NCBI GenBank assembly: GCA_934590325.1
Contig: CAKTOW010000023.1
Span: 1 to 29,308, forward strand
Direction of reading: 5' to 3'
DNA from: an uncultured Oscillospiraceae bacterium
GTDB lineage: Bacteria > Bacillota > Clostridia > Oscillospirales > Oscillospiraceae
DNA length: 29,308 nucleotides
Shown here: positions 1-5,455 of the stretch, in pieces
How the letters are laid out: each line of letters begins with the position of its first letter
How positions within the stretch are numbered: position 1 is the first letter of the stretch
Translations under genes and position numbers: made by a program
The notes under the pieces: model-generated
Told to the model about the DNA's origin: nothing
The model's database searches: none
The model's input: only the letters and a program-made list of their open reading frames with translations

Positions 1-301
1 ATCCGTCGCCGGGCGGATCACAGGACACCGGCGGAGCCTTCCGCAGCCGAGTTCAGCGGCCTGGTGTCCGCCACCGCTCTATTGGAGCAGGGCATATTTG
101 CCCCATGTGGCAGCGTACTGACCTGGCACAAGTAAAGAGAGACAGACGTACAGGCGGGCCGCGAAAAGCACACAGCATCATGGCTTTCCCGCCTGCGGCA
201 GTCTAACAGTTCTACGGAGATACGCCGGAAATGGCTTTCCTTGCCAGCGGGTGAAGTGCGCCCATCTGAACACAATTTTGAATATAAGGAGCTTTCTCTA
301 T
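1..301. other. Left edge of the element, no confident gene
   Basis: No supported gene. The plus frame starting at base 1 stays open for 44 codons to a TAA at 133-135 and could be the tail of a gene that begins outside the window, but I recognise no motif in it. Other frames are also open because of the high GC content. A Shine-Dalgarno-like AAGGAG at about 286-291 leads into the ATG at 302, described in the next entry. Confidence 0.3.
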
Positions 302-692
302 ATGACCACAAAAGGGCGGCAAGGTGCGTATCGTTTCCATCGAGGACGACCGTATTACGATGATGCTGCAAAGGCTGCTGGAGAAAACGGAACGCGGCCA
401 CAAGCTATTGATGCCGGATGGCGTTCCCACCGACCGGGCCATCAACGGCATGCAGCAATTCATCATCCGTCACCGCGACGCCATCTGTGACCCCACCGCA
501 CCGGACAGGCGCATTACCTTCCATGGGCTGCGCCATATCTACGCCGCCGAAAAGTACACATCCCTCGTCGATGGCGGCATGACGCCGTTGGACGCCCATT
601 TCACCGTGTCCCGCCTGCTGGGACACGAGCGGCCCGATGTGACGAACATCTATCTGGCGTCCGTGAAGGGAGGCGTGGCCCGTGGAGAATAA
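302..692 (+). pseudogene. Tyrosine recombinase C-terminal fragment, truncated and apparently frameshifted
   Basis: The reading frame from 324 to 692 (GTG at 324) encodes the C-terminal half of a tyrosine recombinase catalytic domain. Counting from that GTG, the box II motif HGLRH is at residues 67-71, LLGHE (His101) follows, and the nucleophile candidate is Tyr110. The N-terminal DNA-binding domain and the first catalytic Arg are missing, so it cannot be an active recombinase as it stands. An ATG at 302 with a ribosome binding site lies in another frame. Removing one base in the A/G run at 311-316 would join its first codons (MTTK) to GGKVRIVSI, typical of the beta strands before box II, so I read this as a decayed or frameshifted gene. 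The stop overlaps the start of the excisionase-like gene. Translation of the remnant from GTG 324 remains possible. Confidence 0.65.
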
Positions 693-870
693 GTATCGCG
701 ACCTGCATGAGTTGCCCGTGACACTGCGGGTGGAGGACTTGATGCCCCTCCTCGGCATCGGCCGCAACACCGCCTATGAACTGATCCGCAGCGGCCAGAT
801 ATGTAGCGTCCGCATCGGAAGGCAGATTCGTATTCCGAGAGAGGCTCTGCTGGAGTTCCTGCGGAAGTAA
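682..870 (+). CDS. Excisionase-like helix-turn-helix protein
   Basis: This 62-residue protein has the layout of the excisionase/MerR-like DNA-binding family: a winged helix beginning around residue 14 (LRVEDLMPLLGIGRNTAYEL), then the recognition part and a basic IGRQIRIPREAL segment that leads to the final helix. Proteins of this family bend DNA at the ends of integrative elements and steer the integrase towards excision; some act as regulators. The GTG start at 682 is preceded by GGGAGG with eight bases between. The start overlaps the stop of the recombinase remnant by 11 bases, so the two were probably translated together. An active integrase lies 90 bases downstream with its own promoter. 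The family call is good; a role as the excisionase of this particular element is inferred from position. Confidence 0.8.
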   Translation: MENKYRDLHELPVTLRVEDLMPLLGIGRNTAYELIRSGQICSVRIGRQIRIPREALLEFLRK

Positions 871-894
871 AGATCTTTGCCACAGAAATAAAAC

Positions 895-923
895 TTGCAC
901 AACAGCCGCGCGGGATATATCAT
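895..923 (+). promoter_or_regulatory. Promoter of the integrase gene
   Basis: TTGCAC at 895-900 and TATCAT at 918-923 are separated by 17 bases. The predicted transcription start is near 930, about 30 bases before the integrase ATG. The spacer contains one copy of the palindrome CCGCGCGG, so this promoter could be controlled by a protein bound there. Confidence 0.6.
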
Positions 924-945
924 GGTAGTGGTACATTCCGCGCGG
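906..945. repeat. Two copies of the 8-bp palindrome CCGCGCGG flanking the integrase -10 box
   Basis: CCGCGCGG occurs at 906-913, inside the promoter spacer, and at 938-945, between the transcription start and the ribosome binding site. Each copy is self-complementary. The copies are 32 bases apart, close to three helical turns, which would put two bound proteins on the same face of the DNA. Because the first copy is upstream of the transcription start, the pair is better explained as an operator than as an RNA hairpin. Confidence 0.45.
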
Positions 946-960
946 CGGAAAGGAGCGTAT

Positions 961-2172
961 ATGCCGCGTACAAAAACAGGAAAAGGTGCTGGAGGTGCCG
1001 GTTCCATCAGAAAAATCACAACAACAAAGAACGGAAAAACCTACACCTACTGGCAGGGCCGCTACACAGAGGGCTTCGACCCTGGCACAGGCAAGCAGAT
1101 CCAGCGCAGCATCACCGGAAAGACGCAGAAGGAAGTGGCGCAGAAGCTGAAGCGGGTAACGCTGGATATCGACAACGGTGTGTATCATGCGCCGTGCAAG
1201 CTGACATTGGCACAATGGCTGGAGATATGGTCAAAGACCTACTTGGGCGGCGTGAAGCCCAGAACGGCACACATCTACAAATCCGATATCAAGCTGCACA
1301 TTCTGCCGGCGTTGGGAGCGGTACGGTTGGAGGCGTTGAACGCACCGATGATACAGGCATTTTACAACGCAATGGGAGAACCGTCCGAGCAGAATCCGGA
1401 GGGCCTTTCCGCGAAAACGGTGAAGAATGTCCACGGCGTTCTCCACAAGGCGCTTCAGCAAGCGGTGCTGATCGGCTATCTGCGATATAACCCTGCCGAT
1501 GCCTGCATTCTGCCGCGGATAGAGCGCAAGAAGATCAAGCCCTTTGACGATGCGCAGATCACTGCATTTCTGACCGCTATACAGGGGAACCGCTTTGAAA
1601 CGCTGTTTATCCTGACACTGTTCACCGGTATGCGTGAGGGCGAGGTGCTGGGCCTGACGTGGGACTGCATCGACTTTCATACAGGTATCATCTCTGTGGA
1701 AAAGCAAATGCAGCTGCATCAGGACAAGGGGAGCAAGGGCTATGAGCTTGTTTCTCCAAAGAATGGCCGAAGCCGTACCATCGCCGCAGCACAGACTGTC
1801 CTTGCCCGGTTGCAGCAGCAGCGCCGATGGCAAATGCAGCAGAAGCTTCTGTTGGGCAGTGACTGGCAAAATCAGGAGGGTCTGGTCTTTACCAACGAGT
1901 TCGGGACGCACCTGACGAAGCCGACAGTCTACCGCGAATACAAGCGTATCGTCGCGGCCATCGGTTGTCCCAATGCCCGTTTCCACGACTTGCGTCACTC
2001 CTACGCAGTCGCCGCGATCCGCGCCGGGGACGACATCAAAACAGTGCAGGGTAATCTGGGCCATGCCACAGCAGCCTTTACACTGGACGTGTACGGCCAT
2101 GTGACTGACCAGATGAAGCGTGAAAGTGCCGACCGCATGGAGCGTTTTATTCGCACAGTTTCCGCCGATTGA
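961..2172 (+). CDS. Tyrosine integrase of an integrative element
   Basis: This 403-residue site-specific recombinase has the three-part layout of Tn916/phage-type integrases. A Gly- and Lys-rich N-terminal arm-binding domain covers about residues 10-75, a SAM-like core-binding domain about 80-185 and the catalytic domain about 193-395. The catalytic set appears complete: Arg225 (TGMREGE), Lys267 (SPKNGR), His342 and Arg345 (HDLRH), His368 (LGH) and the nucleophile Tyr378 (DVYGHV). It would cut and join DNA at the attachment sites of the element. I chose ATG 961 because AAAGGAG lies just upstream and the protein then begins at the usual place; an upstream in-frame start at 895 falls inside the promoter. 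The gene points at the 3' end of tRNA-Cys, the classic layout of an element inserted in a tRNA gene. Confidence 0.95.
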   Translation: MPRTKTGKGAGGAGSIRKITTTKNGKTYTYWQGRYTEGFDPGTGKQIQRSITGKTQKEVAQKLKRVTLDIDNGVYHAPCKLTLAQWLEIWSKTYLGGVKPRTAHIYKSDIKLHILPALGAVRLEALNAPMIQAFYNAMGEPSEQNPEGLSAKTVKNVHGVLHKALQQAVLIGYLRYNPADACILPRIERKKIKPFDDAQITAFLTAIQGNRFETLFILTLFTGMREGEVLGLTWDCIDFHTGIISVEKQMQLHQDKGSKGYELVSPKNGRSRTIAAAQTVLARLQQQRRWQMQQKLLLGSDWQNQEGLVFTNEFGTHLTKPTVYREYKRIVAAIGCPNARFHDLRHSYAVAAIRAGDDIKTVQGNLGHATAAFTLDVYGHVTDQMKRESADRMERFIRTVSAD

Positions 2173-2176
2173 CCCA

Positions 2177-2200
2177 ATAAGGCTAAAAATAAGGCTAAAA
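2177..2200. repeat. Perfect 12-bp tandem direct repeat beside the integrase
   Basis: ATAAGGCTAAAA occurs twice head to tail at 2177-2188 and 2189-2200, four bases after the integrase stop and before the presumed attachment site. Tn916-type and many phage integrases bind short direct repeats near the element ends through their N-terminal domain, so these are candidate arm sites. That role is inferred from position and form. Confidence 0.5.
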
Positions 2201-2216
2201 CCTGTTTTCGGGCATG

Positions 2217-2250
2217 AAAAAACTCCCGAAACACAGGTGTTTCGGGAGTT
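2217..2250 (-). terminator. Intrinsic terminator of tRNA-Cys, possibly bidirectional
   Basis: Bases 2221-2250 form a perfect 30-base inverted repeat (14-bp arms around two bases). On the minus strand it is followed by six T at 2222-2217, and it starts a few bases after the CCA end of tRNA-Cys. On the plus strand it is followed by TTTT and could also stop the integrase transcript. Confidence 0.8.
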
Positions 2251-2255
2251 TTGGT

Positions 2256-2330
2256 TGGAGGTGACACCCGGATTTGAACCGGGGAATGAGGGTTTTGCAG
2301 ACCCTTGCCTTACCACTTGGCTATGTCACC
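2256..2330 (-). tRNA. tRNA-Cys (anticodon GCA)
   Basis: The minus strand folds into a complete cloverleaf. The acceptor arms are GGTGACA (2330-2324) and TGTCACC (2266-2260). The anticodon loop CTGCAAA gives anticodon GCA, and the T loop is TTCAAAT. The discriminator base is U, as expected for tRNA-Cys, and the CCA end is encoded at 2258-2256. The gene is intact although an integrative element adjoins its 3' end, as happens when the element restores the tRNA 3' sequence on insertion. Confidence 0.95.
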
Positions 2331-2345
2331 GTGTCAGCGAAGGTT

Positions 2346-2375
2346 ATTATACTATACCCGGCGGTGGATTGTCAA
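2346..2375 (-). promoter_or_regulatory. Promoter of tRNA-Cys
   Basis: On the minus strand the consensus -35 TTGACA (2375-2370) and -10 TATAAT (2351-2346) are separated by 18 bases. Transcription would start near 2339, about nine bases before the mature 5' end of the tRNA. Confidence 0.8.
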
Positions 2376-2380
2376 GGGTG

Positions 2381-2530
2381 AAATCGTATTTCTTTCGTCG
2401 CACGAAAAGGGAAACGGGCGCCGCTCGGCTTGCGGTGCCCGTTTTCAGAGGTGTAGCAGCACACAGCATCCCCAAAACCTCCCGCCAGAGGTGCCGACAG
2501 CCGCACGGCTGTGCGGCTGCCCGACGATTT
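2381..2530 (+). other. Hairpin-rich segment, possible structured RNA
   Basis: This gene-free stretch can fold as one unit on the plus strand. An outer helix pairs AAATCGT (2381-2387) with ACGATTT (2524-2530). Inside it is a long GC hairpin at about 2411-2446 with AAACGGGC and GCCCGTTT arms, a short ACCTC/GAGGT hairpin near 2479-2492, and a perfect hairpin with nine-base arms, CAGCCGCAC and its complement, near 2498-2519. A tiny ORF with a ribosome binding site follows 25 bases later. I could not match it to a known riboswitch class, and no plus-strand promoter is obvious. The 2411-2446 hairpin followed by TTTT could alternatively be a plain terminator. Confidence 0.3.
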
Positions 2531-2554
2531 GAGGATAGAAAGGAAAAGCAATTC

Positions 2555-2605
2555 ATGTATCAGAATCACTATGGGTACAATACAACAGGACCGGCCCGTT
2601 TGTAA
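2555..2605 (+). CDS. Possible 16-codon peptide
   Basis: ATG 2555 opens a 16-codon frame (MYQNHYGYNTTGPARL) preceded by AAGGAAAAG. The Tyr/Asn-rich start recalls small spore-coat-like peptides, but the match is too short to name. It could be a leader peptide, the stub of a longer gene, or chance. No comparable frame follows before the LysR promoter. Confidence 0.2.
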   Translation: MYQNHYGYNTTGPARL

Positions 2606-2702
2606 AGCGACAATATGTCATGCAAGCATGAGAGAATGTCATATATAGATACTTCGCCGCCACACACCGCGAAAAATCAGGGAAAACGCCGAAAATCCGC
2701 CC

Positions 2703-2731
2703 TTGCTGTCGGTGCGGGAAAGGGGTATAAT
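2703..2731 (+). promoter_or_regulatory. Promoter of the LysR-type regulator
   Basis: TTGCTG (2703-2708) and a consensus TATAAT (2726-2731) are separated by 17 bases. Just downstream, near the expected transcription start, 2739-2751 is an A/T-rich imperfect dyad of the TGA...TCA form that could serve autoregulation by the LysR protein. Confidence 0.65.
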
Positions 2732-2768
2732 CCTACTATGAAATATTATCATACCAACAGGAGCCGTC

Positions 2769-3638
2769 ATGGATACTAAAAAACTGGAAGCGCTGCTCAC
2801 CGCGGTAGAGCTGGGCAGCTTCACCCGTGCGGCGGATGTGCTGGGCTACACCCAATCGGGCCTGACCCACATGATGAACAGTCTGGAGAAAGACCTGGGC
2901 TTTACGGTTCTGGTGCGCGGCCGCAGCGGCGTGCGGCTGACCCCGGCGGGGCAGCGCATACTGCCCATGGTGCGCAGCTGTCTGGAGTCCGCATCCGCGC
3001 TGGAGCGCGAGATCACCCTCATCAACACCCACAAGGAGGACAGCGTCCGCGTGGCCGCCTACGAGTCCATCGCCCGGCACTGGCTGCCGGAGATCATCCA
3101 GCAGTTCCGCCGGGAGCACCCGGAGGTCACCGTGGACATCCAGATGGGCAGCGTAGAGGAGGTCTATCGCTGGGTGGCGGAGGACCGGGTAGACATGTGC
3201 TTTGCCAGCCGGCAGGAGGCCGCGCCGCTGGAGTGGACGTTCCTGCGGGACGACGAACTGCTGGCCATCCTTCCCCCGGAGTACGACAGCGGGGACGACG
3301 CCTTCCCCATCGGGGACTTCAGCGGGCAGGAGTTCCTGATGCCCTCCATGGGCTTCGACAAGGACATCCTGCGTGTGCTGAACGAGCACGGCGTCACGCC
3401 GCTGATACGCACCACCCAGGTATCCGACAGCGCCGTGATCTCCATGGTGGAGCATGGGCTGGGCGTCAGCGTGCTGTCGCGGCTGGTGCTGCGGGGACGG
3501 CAGAACAGCGTCCGCGCCCTGCCGCTGGAGCCCTGCGCCGTCCGCGAACTGGGCATCGCCTCCCGCCCCAAGAAGGAACTGCGGCCCATCGTGCGGCGGT
3601 TCATCCAGCAGTCCTGCGAAATGATAGAAAAAATGTGA
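2769..3638 (+). CDS. LysR-family transcriptional regulator
   Basis: This 289-residue protein has the standard LysR layout and length. The N-terminal winged helix-turn-helix covers about residues 1-60 (LEALLTAVELGSFTRAADVLG, then the recognition helix around YTQSGLTHMMNSLE), a linker helix follows, and the effector-binding domain of two Rossmann-like lobes spans about residues 90-289. LysR regulators bind a small co-inducer and usually control themselves and an adjacent gene. AGGAG lies upstream of the ATG. The DUF2156-GNAT gene starts 37 bases downstream on the same strand, so the two are probably co-transcribed. The effector and targets cannot be read from the sequence. Confidence 0.93.
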   Translation: MDTKKLEALLTAVELGSFTRAADVLGYTQSGLTHMMNSLEKDLGFTVLVRGRSGVRLTPAGQRILPMVRSCLESASALEREITLINTHKEDSVRVAAYESIARHWLPEIIQQFRREHPEVTVDIQMGSVEEVYRWVAEDRVDMCFASRQEAAPLEWTFLRDDELLAILPPEYDSGDDAFPIGDFSGQEFLMPSMGFDKDILRVLNEHGVTPLIRTTQVSDSAVISMVEHGLGVSVLSRLVLRGRQNSVRALPLEPCAVRELGIASRPKKELRPIVRRFIQQSCEMIEKM

Positions 3639-3675
3639 CCACCGCAAAACACCGACACACACAAAGGAAAATTTT

Positions 3676-5076
3676 ATGCTGCAATTTCAGGAACTGACCT
3701 CACAACACGGTGCCCAGCTGCGCCGGTATTACGAAACCTGCGACTATCGCCTGTGCGAGTACTCCCTGGGCGTCAAGCTCATGTGGCGGGACTACCTGCA
3801 CCCCAGCTTTGCGGAGGCGGCGGGCTGCCTTATCATCCGCAACTGCATCGAGGGCGAGTACGTCTTTGACTACCCAATCACCGGCACCGACGGCGACACG
3901 GAGGGCGCTCTGCGCGCCATCGAGAGCTGGTGCTCCCAGAAGGGCCTTCCCCTGGTGCTGTCCGTGGTACCGGAGGACAAGGCCGCGCAGCTGGTGCTGC
4001 GCTACCCCCGCTGCCGCGTCATCAGCGAACGCCCTTGGAAGGACTACCTCTACCGCACGGAGGAGCTGGCGGCCTTCGCCGGCCGGCGGTACAGCGGCCA
4101 GCGCAACCATATCAACAAGTTCCGCCGGGACTACCCCGACGCGGAGTTCACCCCCCTGATCGACGCCGCCGACCCCCGGCTGACAGCCTTCTGGCAGGAC
4201 TACGCGGCAGAGTTCCACAAGTCCGGCCCCCTGGCGGTGCAGGAGCTGGTGCTGGCGCAGGAGATGTTCTCCCTGATCGGCACAGGCTGGTTCTGCGCCG
4301 GCGGTATGCTGGCGGAGGGTCGGCTGGTGGCCGTATGCCTGGCGGAGAAGTGCGGCGGCACGCTGGTGAACCACATCGAGAAGGCGCTGTACTCCCACGC
4401 CGGGGCATATCCCGCGCTGGTGCAGGCCTTCGCCGGGCACTACGGCGGCGACTGCGCCTGGTGCAACCGGGAGGACGACGCCCGGGACAAGGGACTGCGC
4501 ACCTCCAAACTGCAGTACCTGCCCGACCATCTGGCGGGCAAGGTGCGCATCGAGGCGGGCACCGAGCTGGACATACTGAAGGTCGTCCCCACCCTCAAAA
4601 CGGAGCGCCTGACCCTGACACCCCTCCGCAAGGCCGACATCCCCGCCTACGCCGCCCTGTGCATGGACGACGAGCGCAACCGCTGGTGGGGCTACGACTA
4701 CCGTGGCGACCTGGGCGACCGGCCCCTGACCGACGAGTACTTCTACACCGTGGCCCGTGAGGACTTTACCGCCCGCCGCGCCGTCAACTTCGCCGTCCGC
4801 CTGAAGGGGCGGTTCATCGGTGAGGTGGTGCTGTACGCCCCGGACTTCCGCGGCGGCTTCGAGCAGGGCTGCCGCATCGCCCCTGAGTACGCCGGTCACG
4901 GCTACGGCACTGAGGCCTTTTCCGCCGCCGCCGACTGGGCGCTGTACCACCTGGGGCTCACCCGGGTGGTGGCCAAGTGCTTCCGGGAGAACGACGCCTC
5001 CCACAGGATGCTCTCCGCCTGTATGCGCCCCAACGGCGAGGACGACACGTACTTCTACTTTGAAAAGACCGTCTGA
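3676..5076 (+). CDS. DUF2156 / GNAT acetyltransferase fusion protein
   Basis: This 466-residue protein joins two acyltransferase-type domains. Residues about 1-295 match the DUF2156 family, related to the catalytic part of the aminoacyl-tRNA-dependent lysyltransferase MprF; typical features are HPSFAEAAGCLIIRN near the start and the RNHINKFRRDYP segment at about 143-153. No membrane helices precede it, unlike MprF. Residues about 305-466 are a RimJ/RimL-type GNAT N-acetyltransferase that begins LKTERLTLTPL and has the acetyl-CoA loop YAGHGYGTEA at 405-414. AAAGGAAAATTTT precedes the start. A strong terminator closes the unit, which it shares with the LysR gene. Substrates are unknown: transfer of an aminoacyl group plus acetylation of a peptide, an antibiotic or a cell envelope amine are all possible. 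Domain calls are firm; function is open. Confidence 0.85.
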   Translation: MLQFQELTSQHGAQLRRYYETCDYRLCEYSLGVKLMWRDYLHPSFAEAAGCLIIRNCIEGEYVFDYPITGTDGDTEGALRAIESWCSQKGLPLVLSVVPEDKAAQLVLRYPRCRVISERPWKDYLYRTEELAAFAGRRYSGQRNHINKFRRDYPDAEFTPLIDAADPRLTAFWQDYAAEFHKSGPLAVQELVLAQEMFSLIGTGWFCAGGMLAEGRLVAVCLAEKCGGTLVNHIEKALYSHAGAYPALVQAFAGHYGGDCAWCNREDDARDKGLRTSKLQYLPDHLAGKVRIEAGTELDILKVVPTLKTERLTLTPLRKADIPAYAALCMDDERNRWWGYDYRGDLGDRPLTDEYFYTVAREDFTARRAVNFAVRLKGRFIGEVVLYAPDFRGGFEQGCRIAPEYAGHGYGTEAFSAAADWALYHLGLTRVVAKCFRENDASHRMLSACMRPNGEDDTYFYFEKTV

Positions 5077-5115
5077 CGGGTTTTCATCCGCTCTCGGTAC
5101 GACGCATAAGAAACG

Positions 5116-5150
5116 CACCTCCGCGCACACTAAGCGCGGAGGTGTTTTTT
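5116..5150 (+). terminator. Intrinsic terminator whose 3' arm carries a ribosome binding site
   Basis: CACCTCCGCGC (5116-5126) pairs perfectly with GCGCGGAGGTG (5134-5144), followed by six T at 5145-5150. It ends the LysR/DUF2156-GNAT transcript. The 3' arm contains GGAGG (5138-5142), nine bases before the ATG of the next small gene. Confidence 0.85.
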
Positions 5151-5151
5151 C

Positions 5152-5331
5152 ATGCAGTTCGAGACCTTGACCGATCTTCTCAACAACGAGGCCGCAGCCT
5201 ACGACTACTTCTACGCCCTGTCCCCGGAGATGCAGACGAAGCTGCAGCAGCGCGGCCGCATTCGCGATATGCAGCAGCTGAAGGCTGCCGCCGCGGATAT
5301 CGAAGCCCACGACCGCCCCGCCGCATTCTGA
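5152..5331 (+). CDS. Small helical protein, unknown function (59 residues)
   Basis: This is a 59-codon frame starting LTDLLNNEAAAYDYFYALSP and continuing with a MQTKLQQRGRIRDMQQL segment. The pattern of an acidic N-terminal helix, a YDYFYALSP core, then a basic stretch and a final helix resembles short uncharacterised proteins I associate with Clostridia genomes, but I cannot name the family. The codon use is that of a real gene. Its ribosome binding site GGAGG lies inside the hairpin of the preceding terminator, so read-through transcripts would have it hidden. A second terminator follows at 5367. Confidence 0.65.
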   Translation: MQFETLTDLLNNEAAAYDYFYALSPEMQTKLQQRGRIRDMQQLKAAAADIEAHDRPAAF

Positions 5332-5366
5332 CGCAAAAGAGACCCCCCGGCATCTCTCCTTACCTG

Positions 5367-5394
5367 AAAAGCACCGCCCCCGGCGGTGCTTTTT
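5367..5394 (+). terminator. Intrinsic terminator after the small gene
   Basis: GCACCGCC (5371-5378) pairs with GGCGGTGC (5382-5389), extended by an A run upstream and T5 downstream at 5390-5394. It separates the small gene from the lipoprotein promoter. Confidence 0.85.
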
Positions 5395-5396
5395 GC

Positions 5397-5425
5397 TTGC
5401 CATGCCGTACCCCGTGTGCTATGAT
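5397..5425 (+). promoter_or_regulatory. Promoter of the transglutaminase-like lipoprotein
   Basis: TTGCCA (5397-5402) and TATGAT (5420-5425) are separated by 17 bases, directly after the terminator. The start codon at 5456 follows at a normal distance. Confidence 0.75.
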
Positions 5426-5455
5426 GGTAAAAGCACGAAAAAGGGAGAGAATATC

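Noticed and set aside
1..135. Open frame at the left edge that could be the end of a gene
   Set aside because: Only 44 codons are visible with no motif, and the other frames are equally open; kept only as a remark.
895..960. Upstream start for the integrase at 895
   Set aside because: It lies on the promoter itself, and ATG 961 has a clear AAAGGAG and the usual N-terminus.
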